Source: CAVVGB01 sp963747715 (GTDB lineage: Bacteria > Actinomycetota > Thermoleophilia > Gaiellales > Gaiellaceae). Taken from it: a stretch of 64,000 nt of DNA. The stretch covers positions 124,001-188,000 of the forward strand of contig CAVVGB010000008.1 in assembly GCA_963747715.1 (NCBI GenBank). Reading direction: 5' to 3'. The translations under genes and the position numbers were made by a program. Below are positions 51,013 to 59,310 of the stretch, piece after piece (the first letter of the stretch is position 1; each line of letters begins with the position of its first letter). Under the pieces are notes generated by a model that was given only the letters and a program-made list of their open reading frames with translations, did no database searches and was not told the DNA's origin.

Positions 51013-52609
51013 CGTTCAGGGACGCGCTCTTGCCGTCGAGCAGTCCGCTGCTCGACGGAGCGTTGACGACCGCGCGGTAAGTACCAGGCGTGACGTTGAA
51101 GTTGGCGCGGAAGGTTCCGTCCGCAGCGACGGCGGTCGTCGCGACGTTCGCCCAGGACCCGCTCGTCTTCTTCTGGATCGTCACGGTGCGGCCCGCGAGG
51201 CTCTTCGGCCGAACGATGCCCCTGAGCCCGCCCACCGGCTGCTGCACGTCGAAGGCGATCTTCGCGGCCACGGCGATGGAGACCGCGTGGCCCGCTGCGA
51301 CGCTGCCCTTCAGCCGGTACGACGTGGTCTTCTTGGGCCGAAGCGTGATGTCGACGTCGCCGCTCACCGACGTGACGTCCGCCCACGCCGACGCGCCGTG
51401 CGGAAGCGATTGCAGGCGCATGTTCGAAAGGCCGCGCGCGATCGCGTCGAGGGTCGTCGTCCTTCCGTACACGATCTTGCGCTCGCGCCGGTCGAGCGTG
51501 AGCACGCCGAGCCAGAAGCGGTTCGACTTCACGTTCATGCGCCACCTCAGGGCATCCCCGCCGGGAACGACCTCCGACCAACCCGGCTTGGAGAACGTCA
51601 TGGTCGCGACGCGGTCGGAGGAGTTCCGCGCGGCGCTGCCGTCGATGGGCGAGCGGGACAGGCCGAGGCGCCTCTGCATCTCGCCGCCGGTCAGCTTCAG
51701 GCGCCAGATGCGGTTCGGGTTGTCCGAGTTGAGGTCGGCCGGATCGTCCTCACTCTGCAGGTACGGGACCGATCCGCCCCACACGTCCACCGAAGCCGCG
51801 GTCCGGCCGCCCGAGCTCGAGCTGAAGAACGTCTGCGCGATCGCGTTCGAGTGCTCGACGACGACGCCGGCAGTTGCGTTGACCGCCTCGTTGCCGTTCG
51901 CCGTCTCCGAGCTGTAGCCGCCGTACACCTGGTCGCGCACGTCGGGGCAAAGGAAGCCGGAGCACTTGCCGCCGCCGTGCTCGAGCGTGTAGAGGGCGTA
52001 CGAGCGAGCCGTGACCGCCTGGGCCTCGATCGCCTCCTGCGCTCCGACATCGCCCCACCACGCGGGCGACTCCCGTGTGACGACCCCGCGGATGTAGTTG
52101 TCGATGCCGACGCGATTGACCGCGCGCAGCGACCCGCCAACGACGCTGATGCGCAAGTTGCCGCGGTAGCGCGTCGACCCGAGCCAGAGCGGGCTCGAGG
52201 AGCTGATCGTCACCGGGCTCGCGAACTTCCCGACGTCCTCGACGCGAATGAGCCCGCTCGAGGTCCGGCTGACGGAGACGGGGTTTGCGGCACCGTGCCG
52301 TCGTGTCTTGCTCCCGTCGGTCACCTTGAACGTAGCCGCCGAGCCGACGCTCAGGGTGCTCCTCTGGTCGAGAAAGACCCCCACCTGCTGGCCGGGCGAG
52401 CGGGTGTCGAGCGCCGTGCCGCGGTAGTAGTGCGCGAGGATCTGCTGGTACGTCCAGTTGTTGCGCGCGAGGCCGTAGGCGCCCCACTGGCTCATGCCGA
52501 CGCCGTGGCCCCACCCCCGTCCGGTGACGACGAAGAGGGACTTCGCCGGAGCGCTCGACGCGAAGACGAGCGCAACAACGGCAGCCAAAGCAAGAATGAG
52601 TCGGCGCAT
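51005..52609 (-). CDS. SpoIID/LytB-domain secreted protein with C-terminal beta domains
   Basis: A 534-residue secreted protein with signal peptide LALAAVVALVFASSAPAKS. It has the SpoIID signature GRGWGHGVGMSQWGAYGLA and the region VTRESPAWWGDVGAQEAIEAQAVTARSYAL, then YGGYSSE and SSSSGGRTA. SpoIID proteins cut peptidoglycan glycans; in non-sporulating actinobacteria the family is thought to act on the wall. The C-terminal 130 residues look like immunoglobulin-like domains. It converges on the sugar-nucleotide operon, overlapping its last stop by eight bases. Confidence 0.88.
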   Translation of the reverse strand: MRRLILALAAVVALVFASSAPAKSLFVVTGRGWGHGVGMSQWGAYGLARNNWTYQQILAHYYRGTALDTRSPGQQVGVFLDQRSTLSVGSAATFKVTDGSKTRRHGAANPVSVSRTSSGLIRVEDVGKFASPVTISSSSPLWLGSTRYRGNLRISVVGGSLRAVNRVGIDNYIRGVVTRESPAWWGDVGAQEAIEAQAVTARSYALYTLEHGGGKCSGFLCPDVRDQVYGGYSSETANGNEAVNATAGVVVEHSNAIAQTFFSSSSGGRTAASVDVWGGSVPYLQSEDDPADLNSDNPNRIWRLKLTGGEMQRRLGLSRSPIDGSAARNSSDRVATMTFSKPGWSEVVPGGDALRWRMNVKSNRFWLGVLTLDRRERKIVYGRTTTLDAIARGLSNMRLQSLPHGASAWADVTSVSGDVDITLRPKKTTSYRLKGSVAAGHAVSIAVAAKIAFDVQQPVGGLRGIVRPKSLAGRTVTIQKKTSGSWANVATTAVAADGTFRANFNVTPGTYRAVVNAPSSSGLLDGKSASLNVS

Positions 52610-52780
52610 CTCTCAGAGACCCCTAGGGAAGGTGTATCGGCAACCTAGGATAGCCACGTAAGCAAAGGGTGAGGGGACGGCGTTACGGACAGGTAACGGT
52701 TCCGCGCCGAATCTGACGTTTTGCGCTCCTCCCTTCAGGCTAGGACCCGAACCAACCTGGCGCGCGAGGAACGGAGCGGG

Positions 52781-54214
52781 GTGGCGGTCACAACCGGGGT
52801 TCTTCCGGATCGGTACGCAGAGCCGCGGCTCATCGGGCACGGCGGCATGGGCGAGATCTACCTGGCCGAGGACCGGGAGCTCGGCCGCAAAGTGGCCGTC
52901 AAGGTGCTCGCAGAGCGGTTCGCCCGCGACGAGGCGCTGCGAAGCCGTTTCACACGGGAGGCCCTGGCGGCGGCGCGGCTCTCGAGCGAGCCGGGGGTCG
53001 TGACGATCTACGACGTCGGCGAGTGGGACGAGCGTCCCTTCATCACCATGGAGTACCTCGCCGGCGGAACGCTCGGCGCGCGGGCCAGCTCGCGCCCCGT
53101 TCGCCCCGAGGTCGCGCTCGACTGGCTCGACCAGATCGCGCGTGCGCTTGATGCGGCGCATGCGCGCGGCATCGTCCACCGCGACGTCAAGCCGGCCAAC
53201 CTCTTGTTCGACGACCGTGGCGAGATCCGCGTCGTCGACTTCGGCGTCGCCCGCGTCGTCGACGAGACGACCAGCCAGCTCACAGCAGCAGGAACCGTGC
53301 TCGGGACGGCGGGCTACATCTCTCCGGAACAAGCGCTCGGGGAATCTGCCACGGCCGCGAGCGATCTCTATTCCTTCGCGGTGGTCGCGTACGAGCTCTT
53401 GACCGGGGGCCGTCCGTTCGAGCGAGGGTCCGGAACGTCCGAGGCGCTCGCGCACCTCCACGACCCCGTCCCTCCGGTCTCGACTCGCGGGATCGGACTG
53501 CCCGACGAGGTCGACGCCGTCTTCGACCGAGCGCTCGCGAAGGACCCGCGGCGTCGCTATGCGACCGCCGCCGCGTTCGTGAACGCGCTTCGTGTTGCGC
53601 TCACGCCGGACGAAGCGCCGACGCAGAGCTACCGGGCGGCGCCCGCGCCTCTGCCCGCGCCGGCGAGGAAGCGGCCGTCGCTGCTCGTGCCCCTCGCCGG
53701 AGCGTTGGCGGGCGTGCTTGTGCTCGGCGGGCTCGTCGCAGCCTTCGCAGCGACAAGAGATGGCGGCGAGAGCCGGGCCGAGCAGACGGCTACGAGCCCC
53801 TCGCCGCCACCCCCGGCCGCGACTCCCCAGGAGGTCACCGTCACCGTCGAACAGACGCTCCCGGGCACGACGGTCGTGCAGACCGTCACCGATTCGGTGC
53901 CGCCCGCACCACCGTCACCCCCCGTGGCGGGGCTGAGCGCGACCCAGGCGGCGGCCTTGAACGACGAGGCATTCGGGCTGATGCGTCAGGGAAGCTACGC
54001 GGCCGCGCTTCCCTTGCTGCGCCAGGCGCTTCCCCCGTTACGCGGTACCTACAGCGACGGTTTCCGGTACGAGGCGTACACCGAGTACAACCTCGGCAAG
54101 ACGCTCACCGAGCTCGGCCGCTGCCAAGCGGCGCTGCCGCATCTCGAGCGCTCCGAGGACCTCCAGGGGCCCCGCGAGCCCATCACGAGCGCCAAGGCCG
54201 CCTGCGGCGGCTAG
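52781..54214 (+). CDS. Ser/Thr protein kinase with an extracellular TPR-like tail
   Basis: A 477-residue receptor kinase. The kinase domain (about 12-265) has GHGGMGEIY, VAVKVL, HRDVKPANL, DFGVA and SPEQALG. One membrane helix (about 305-328) follows, then a Pro/Thr-rich stalk (TVTVEQTLPGTTVVQTVT) and a C-terminal helical repeat (AAALNDEAFGLMRQGSYAAALPLLRQAL, YTEYNLGKTLTELGRC). There are no PASTA repeats. GTG 52781 is preferred. The stop codon TAG is also the first base pair region of structured element B. Confidence 0.88.
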   Translation: MAVTTGVLPDRYAEPRLIGHGGMGEIYLAEDRELGRKVAVKVLAERFARDEALRSRFTREALAAARLSSEPGVVTIYDVGEWDERPFITMEYLAGGTLGARASSRPVRPEVALDWLDQIARALDAAHARGIVHRDVKPANLLFDDRGEIRVVDFGVARVVDETTSQLTAAGTVLGTAGYISPEQALGESATAASDLYSFAVVAYELLTGGRPFERGSGTSEALAHLHDPVPPVSTRGIGLPDEVDAVFDRALAKDPRRRYATAAAFVNALRVALTPDEAPTQSYRAAPAPLPAPARKRPSLLVPLAGALAGVLVLGGLVAAFAATRDGGESRAEQTATSPSPPPPAATPQEVTVTVEQTLPGTTVVQTVTDSVPPAPPSPPVAGLSATQAAALNDEAFGLMRQGSYAAALPLLRQALPPLRGTYSDGFRYEAYTEYNLGKTLTELGRCQAALPHLERSEDLQGPREPITSAKAACGG

Positions 54215-54380
54215 GAGGTTTGGCGGAATTCGCTCCGCCGACTCGGTGCGATGGGCGGCACGAGGCAACGGATGCAGGGAGCGTTCGTACTGATTTCAAG
54301 TACGGGCGCGACCGAGGACGGAGCCTCGGGCCGATCCAGCGCGGCCAGGCGGCATCAACTGTATTTCGTCAAGCCCTCCT
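54213..54380 (+). ncRNA. Structured element, copy B of a three-copy family
   Basis: Begins in the kinase stop codon (TAGGAGG), as copy A begins in the sufU stop. The closing stem pairs AGGAGGTTTGGCGGA (54213-54227) with TTCGTCAAGCCCTCCT (54365-54380) with one bulge. The core is GGCAACGGATGCAGGGAGCG. The inner hairpin (54281-54309) pairs GCGTTCGTACT with AGTACGGGCGC, 11 bp, then GACCGAGGAC. It is followed by GATCCAG, shared with copy A. It stands between a kinase gene and the hsp20-lon pair in the same sense as both. Confidence 0.55.
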
Positions 54381-54495
54381 TCAAGCGGGCGCGGCGCTTC
54401 CGCCGCTTCGCCTCAGGGATGTTGCGCACGCCCGCCACCCACACGTAGGCGAGCAAAACCCCCGTCCATCCGGCGATTTTGGCGATCTTGCCCAC
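54355..54495 (-). CDS. 46-residue membrane protein antisense to element B
   Basis: A GTG opens a 46-codon frame: VGKIAKIAGW, one membrane helix (TGVLLAYVWVAGV) and a strongly basic tail (PEAKRRKRRARLKEGL). It is divergent from hsp20 by 15 bases. Its last codons are the complement of the 3' arm of element B. The helix followed by a Lys/Arg block fits a small inner-membrane protein; function unknown. Confidence 0.5.
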   Translation of the reverse strand: MGKIAKIAGWTGVLLAYVWVAGVRNIPEAKRRKRRARLKEGLTKYS

Positions 54496-54510
54496 GGGTA
54501 CGATTGTCGC

Positions 54511-54948
54511 ATGGCACGCCAAAGCGACCTCGACCGGCTCCGCAGCGAGATGGAGGAGCTCTTCGCGGACCTCTGCCAGGTCCCTCGCCTCGTCGCCCCA
54601 AGGCGGGGCTTCCGCCCGCGGGTGGACGTCTACCGGACCGACGAACCGCCGGCCATCACGGTGGTCGTCGAGCTCGCCGGGATCGATCCGGATGCGGTCG
54701 AGCTCGCCGTCACGGACGGAGTGCTCGTCATCAGGGGCAGGCGGCAGCGCACGGCCGGCCGCGGGCGCACCTACCAGCACATGGAGATCGACTACGGGCC
54801 GTTCGAGCGGCGGATCGTCGTCGACGTGCCGATCGACTCGGACGCCGCCGAAGCGATTTACGACAACGGGCTCCTCTCCATTCGCCTCCCGATCGTCCGC
54901 CGCGTCGCCGGACCGGTTCGGGTCAACGTGACGAGGGACAAGGCGTGA
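54511..54948 (+). CDS. Hsp20/alpha-crystallin small heat-shock protein
   Basis: A 145-residue chaperone that holds unfolding proteins. The crystallin domain (about 35-130) shows PRVDVYRTDEPPAITVVVELAGID, GVLVIRGRRQR, YGPFERRIVVDVP and the end YDNGLLSIRLP. The ATG at 54511 gives a normal N-terminus (MARQSDLDRLRSEMEELF). Its stop overlaps the lon GTG (GTGA), so chaperone and protease are co-expressed. Confidence 0.93.
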   Translation: MARQSDLDRLRSEMEELFADLCQVPRLVAPRRGFRPRVDVYRTDEPPAITVVVELAGIDPDAVELAVTDGVLVIRGRRQRTAGRGRTYQHMEIDYGPFERRIVVDVPIDSDAAEAIYDNGLLSIRLPIVRRVAGPVRVNVTRDKA

Positions 54949-57326
54949 GCCAGGTCGAGACCGAAACGCCTACGTCCGAGGCGACGACGAGCGAGCCGCT
55001 CCCGATCCTCCCGCTTCGCGAGGCCGTCGTCTTCCCCGAGTCGATGACGCCGCTCGCGATCGGGCAGGAGCGCTCGATCCAGCTCGTGGACGAGGCGGTT
55101 GCGAGCGACCGTCCCGTCGCGCTCGTGACGACGAAGAGCGGCGAGGAGGAGGCGCGTTCCGCCGACGACGTCTACTCGGTCGGCACGGCGGCCGTCATTC
55201 ACAAGATGATCCGCGTTCCCGACGGGACGCTCCGCATCCTCGTGCAGGGGCTGCGCCGCGTACGCCTCGAACGGGTGGTGCAGGAAGACCCGTACCTCGT
55301 GGGTGAGTTCACCGATCTTCCCGACGTCGTCGGGCGCGAGCGAGAGACCGAAGCGCTCGCCCGCAACGTCGAGAGCCTGTTCGCGCGCATCATCGCGCTC
55401 GTCCCGTACCTCCCCGACGAGCTCCAGCTCGCGGCGGCGAACACGGAGAGCCCGAGCGGGCTCGCCAACCTGATCGCGACCGTCATGCGGCTGAAGACCG
55501 AGGAGAAGCAAGAGCTGCTCGAGGAAGCTGACGTCGAGGCGCGCCTGCGCAAGCTGAGCGCGATCCTCACGCGCGAGCTCGAGGTCTTCGAGCTCGGCAC
55601 GAAGATCCAGTCGCAGGTCCAGTCGGAGATGGAGAGCTCGCAGCGCGAGTACTTCTTGCGCCAGCAGATGAAGGCGATCCAGGACGAGCTCGGCGAGGGC
55701 GACGAGCAGCAGGCGGAGATCGCGGAGCTGCGCGCCAACGTGGACGCGGCGAACCTCCCCGAGGACGCCGACAAGGCCGCGCGGCGCGAGCTCGACCGGC
55801 TCGCCAAGCTGCCGCCCGCAGCCGCCGAGTACGGCGTCATCCGCACGTACCTCGAGTGGATCCTGTCGGTTCCGTGGAACGCCGTCACGGAGGACGACCT
55901 CGACCTCAAGCGCGCGCGTCGCATCCTCGACGAGGACCATTACGACCTTGAGAAGGTCAAGGACCGCATCATCGAGCAGTTGGCGGTCTCGAAGCTCAAG
56001 GCCGATCTGTCGGGCCCCATCCTCTGCTTCGCGGGCCCGCCGGGCGTCGGCAAGACCTCGCTCGGCCAGTCGATCGCGCGCACGCTCGGACGCAAGTTCG
56101 TACGCATCTCGGTCGGCGGCGTTCGCGACGAAGCCGAGATCCGCGGCCACCGGCGCACGTACATCGGCGCGATGCCGGGCACGATCCTCCGCGCGCTGCG
56201 CGATGCAGAGTCGAAGAACCCGGTCTTCATGATCGACGAGATCGACAAGATGGGCGCCGACTGGCGCGGCGATCCCGCGAGCGCGATGCTCGAGGTGCTC
56301 GACCCCGCCCAGCACCACGCCTTCCGCGACCACTACCTCGATCTCCCCTTCGACCTCTCGAAGGTCCTCTTCATCTGCACGGCCAATCAGCTCGAGCCGA
56401 TCCCGCCGCCACTTCGCGACCGCATGGAGATCATCCAGATCTCCGGGTACACGGAGGACGAGAAGCTCGGCATCGCGCGCAAGTACCTCGTGCCGAAGCA
56501 GCTCGAAGCGCACGGTTTGAACGAGGAGCAGCTCGCCTTCAGCGACAAGGCGCTTCGGCTCGTCATCCGCGAGTACACCCGCGAGGCGGGCGTGCGCAAC
56601 CTCGAGCGCGAGATCGCGGCGCTTTGCCGGAAGGCCGCGCGCGAGATCGCGGAGGGCAAGAGCGAGAAGGCGCGCGTCGACGAGCGCCGCGTGCGCTCGT
56701 GGCTCGGCCGGCGCAAGTTCGAGGCGGAGGCGCGCAAGCGCACGTCCGAGCCCGGCGTCGCCACCGGTCTCGCCTTCACCCCCGTGGGCGGCGATGTGCT
56801 CTTCATCGAGGCGAGCGCCATGCCCGGCGAGGGCAAGCTGATCGTGACCGGCCAGCTCGGCGAAGTGATGCGCGAGTCGGCGCAGGCGGCCCTCTCCTGG
56901 GTGCGGGGCCACTGGGGCGAGCTCGGCCTCGACCGCGACTCGTTCGAGGGGAAGGACGTGCACATCCACGTGCCGGCCGGAGCGGTTCCGAAGGACGGAC
57001 CGTCCGCGGGCATCACGATGGCGACGGCGCTCGTGTCGCTTGCTCTCGGACAGCCCGTGTCAGAGGATGTCGCGATGACCGGCGAGATCACCCTGACCGG
57101 CCAGGTGCTGCCGATCGGGGGCATCCGGGAAAAGGTGCTCGCCGCCCAGCGGGCCGGCCTGAAGACGGTCATCCTGCCGCGGGAGAACGAGGGTGACCTC
57201 GAGGATCTCCCGAAGGAGGTACGCAAAGGCCTGACCTTCGTCCCGGTCGACACGATCGACGAGGTGATCGAGGCAGCCCTGGCGAAGGCGGACATACGCG
57301 AGTTTCCGTCGGTTGCACGCGGGTAA
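54945..57326 (+). CDS. lon: ATP-dependent protease Lon
   Basis: A 793-residue protease of the cytoplasm. The LAN substrate-binding domain (about 20-210) starts with LPILPLREAVVFPES. The AAA+ module has Walker A GPPGVGKTS and Walker B PVFMIDEIDKM. The C-terminal proteolytic domain has catalytic Ser in PKDGPSAGIT and Lys in GGIREKVLAAQRAG. Coupled to hsp20 by a GTGA overlap, a functional pairing for damaged proteins. Confidence 0.97.
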   Translation: MSQVETETPTSEATTSEPLPILPLREAVVFPESMTPLAIGQERSIQLVDEAVASDRPVALVTTKSGEEEARSADDVYSVGTAAVIHKMIRVPDGTLRILVQGLRRVRLERVVQEDPYLVGEFTDLPDVVGRERETEALARNVESLFARIIALVPYLPDELQLAAANTESPSGLANLIATVMRLKTEEKQELLEEADVEARLRKLSAILTRELEVFELGTKIQSQVQSEMESSQREYFLRQQMKAIQDELGEGDEQQAEIAELRANVDAANLPEDADKAARRELDRLAKLPPAAAEYGVIRTYLEWILSVPWNAVTEDDLDLKRARRILDEDHYDLEKVKDRIIEQLAVSKLKADLSGPILCFAGPPGVGKTSLGQSIARTLGRKFVRISVGGVRDEAEIRGHRRTYIGAMPGTILRALRDAESKNPVFMIDEIDKMGADWRGDPASAMLEVLDPAQHHAFRDHYLDLPFDLSKVLFICTANQLEPIPPPLRDRMEIIQISGYTEDEKLGIARKYLVPKQLEAHGLNEEQLAFSDKALRLVIREYTREAGVRNLEREIAALCRKAAREIAEGKSEKARVDERRVRSWLGRRKFEAEARKRTSEPGVATGLAFTPVGGDVLFIEASAMPGEGKLIVTGQLGEVMRESAQAALSWVRGHWGELGLDRDSFEGKDVHIHVPAGAVPKDGPSAGITMATALVSLALGQPVSEDVAMTGEITLTGQVLPIGGIREKVLAAQRAGLKTVILPRENEGDLEDLPKEVRKGLTFVPVDTIDEVIEAALAKADIREFPSVARG

Positions 57327-57359
57327 ATCCAGGTAGACCACAAGGAAAGGACGAGGCGA

Positions 57360-57773
57360 ATGAAGGACAAGATGGGAGGAGCGGTCGAGTCGGCGCGGCC
57401 CTATGTTGAGCGGCTCGCGCACGACGAAGACCTGCATGACCACGTCAAGAAGGCCTACGAGTCGGCCCGCAAGATCTACGACGAGCTGCTCGGAGATCGC
57501 GGCACGACCGGCATGGCGATGAAAGTGGCGCGCGACAAGGACCTGCAGAAGGAGCTTCGCAAGACGGTCGAGGAGCTTCGGCTGGCGGGACGCCAAGCCC
57601 GCGGCGGCGAGTCCCACGTCGGCCGCAACGTGTCGCTTCTGCTCGTCGGCATCGCGCTCGGGGTCCTCTTCAACCCGGCAACCGGCCCGGATACCCGGCG
57701 CTGGCTCAAGGACAAGCTGCTCGGGCCCGAAGAGCCCTTCCAGTACGAGAGCAGCAAGACGAACGGTTCCTAA
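57360..57773 (+). CDS. Small helical protein with one membrane segment
   Basis: A 137-residue protein: a charged helical N-terminus (about 1-85), one membrane helix (about 93-110, VSLLLVGIALGVLFNPATGP) and a short polar tail. The GxALG..FxPxxG pattern recalls YtxH-like envelope proteins, but I cannot assign it. The ATG follows AAGGAAAGGACGAGG. It is 33 bases after lon and may share its transcript; a strong terminator ends the unit. Confidence 0.65.
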   Translation: MKDKMGGAVESARPYVERLAHDEDLHDHVKKAYESARKIYDELLGDRGTTGMAMKVARDKDLQKELRKTVEELRLAGRQARGGESHVGRNVSLLLVGIALGVLFNPATGPDTRRWLKDKLLGPEEPFQYESSKTNGS

Positions 57774-57783
57774 ACGCTGAATT

Positions 57784-57811
57784 CCTGCGGTCGCCGAACG
57801 GCGGCCGCAGG
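57784..57811. terminator. Bidirectional terminator hairpin
   Basis: A 12-bp stem CCTGCGGTCGCC/GGCGGCCGCAGG (one T-G) with a GAAC loop, which can be extended outward by GCTGAA/TTCAGC. It lies between the small plus-strand gene and the minus-strand M23 gene that ends at 57816. No long T tract. Confidence 0.7.
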
Positions 57812-57815
57812 ACGT

Positions 57816-59252
57816 TCAGCCGCGGGTGATGGCGGGCGTGGCCGTGACGATCTTCGGTCCAGCCGGCCCCTCACCGAAGAGCTCCGGCAGCGCGACGATG
57901 TCGCGCATGCCGCTCCAGTCGAGACCACTCTCGGTCGCGATGTCCTCCGCGAGGAGGAGCACGGCGCCCGCGGCGCGTGCCTTGCCGGGCGGGGGCGCCC
58001 AGGTGGTGTCGAAGCTGACGTCGAGCAGCCGCCTCCAGGCGAGCAGGTACGGGTACGGGTCGACGACCCCGTCGTAGCCGAGCCAGAGAAGCCCGAGCGG
58101 ATGGATCTCGAAGTGAAGATGCGGCGGCGTGCCGAGCGCGTCGCCCGACGTGCCGACGAAGCCAACCACGTCGCCCGCACGCACGCGCGCGCCGTCACGC
58201 GCGAGCGGTGAGAACGCCGAGAGGTGCGCGTAGTAGAACTCGTTCCCCTGGTCGTCGCGAAGCCAGAGCCGGTTTCCGCCGATCGTGTTCCAGCCGACGA
58301 GGAAGAGCTCGCCGTCGGCGACGGCCAGAACGGGCGAGCCGAACGGGGCGAAGATGTCGTTGCCGTGGTGCCAGCCGGTGGTCGCGCGGCCGGCCCGGAA
58401 GTCGTCGCTGAACGACGCTTGGCCGTACACCGGGAAGACGTAGCCCTTCTGCGTCAGCTTCGGCTGCACGTTCGCCGGCGGGTTCTGGACGATCGGCGGC
58501 GGAGTCGGCGCCGGAGCGCCGGGCGGCGGCGGAAGCGGGTCCTTCGGCGGCTTGGGCGGCTGCGAGGCCGGCGGCTCGGGCTGCGGCTGCGGCGCGGCCG
58601 CCGTCTTGGGCGCGCCGGCGTTCACGTCGGTCGAGCCGATGATGATCTCGGTCCCCGCCGGGAGGCCGCCGTGGTCGGCCGTCAGGACGACGTGCAGTGC
58701 TCGCGCGGAGAGACGCTTGGTGAATCGCGCGCCGCTCTGACCGGCCACACCCTGCTCGAGAAGGACCAGATAGCCCCAGTCGGCGAGCGGCACGCGCTTG
58801 TTGACCTCAGGCTCGACGGCTTCGCCGAGCACGGTCAGGCCGGACACGCTCGCGGCGGCGAACCGTCCGGCAGCGCCGCTCCCCGAGGCGCGCGCCACGA
58901 CGCGAAGCTCAACCGCTGCGGCCGTAATCTCGCCGCCGAAGAGCGCGACCGAGGCGACGGAAGACGCCGCAACAGACTCGGAGCTGGAGGAGGAGATTGT
59001 CGAGCGGGCGCCGGTCGAGAGCGCACCGGTGGTGACGACGCCGTTCCCCCAGGAGTACGAGGGCAACGACGCAGCGCCCTGAAGAGGCGCGGAGACGAAC
59101 GCCGCCGTTGTGCCGCTGCCGCTCGGAACGACGACGCGCACGGCGTAGGCCCGCGCGGACCCGCCCGGCGGCGCGGGTGCGGCCGAAGCGGAGCCCTGAA
59201 GCACCAGCACCGCGAGAAGAAAAACGACCCCTGAGATGACCCTGGCGGGCAC
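57816..59252 (-). CDS. Secreted M23-family (LytM) metallopeptidase
   Basis: About 478 residues: signal peptide (VISGVVFLLAVLVLQGSASAA), an Ala/Ser-rich beta region (about 30-230), a long Pro-rich linker, and a C-terminal LytM domain with H-x-x-x-D in GWHHGNDIFAPFG and HLHFEIH. It is a zinc endopeptidase for peptidoglycan cross-links or a non-catalytic relative; the zinc ligands are present. GTG 59252 is chosen because the signal peptide starts there. It is divergent from acs, with 58 bases between starts. Confidence 0.88.
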   Translation of the reverse strand: MPARVISGVVFLLAVLVLQGSASAAPAPPGGSARAYAVRVVVPSGSGTTAAFVSAPLQGAASLPSYSWGNGVVTTGALSTGARSTISSSSSESVAASSVASVALFGGEITAAAVELRVVARASGSGAAGRFAAASVSGLTVLGEAVEPEVNKRVPLADWGYLVLLEQGVAGQSGARFTKRLSARALHVVLTADHGGLPAGTEIIIGSTDVNAGAPKTAAAPQPQPEPPASQPPKPPKDPLPPPPGAPAPTPPPIVQNPPANVQPKLTQKGYVFPVYGQASFSDDFRAGRATTGWHHGNDIFAPFGSPVLAVADGELFLVGWNTIGGNRLWLRDDQGNEFYYAHLSAFSPLARDGARVRAGDVVGFVGTSGDALGTPPHLHFEIHPLGLLWLGYDGVVDPYPYLLAWRRLLDVSFDTTWAPPPGKARAAGAVLLLAEDIATESGLDWSGMRDIVALPELFGEGPAGPKIVTATPAITRG

Positions 59253-59310
59253 GACAAGGGAGGTTATCGGCGTACGCGGCGGCCTGGTAGAGGTCTTATC
59301 CTTGGCCTTC

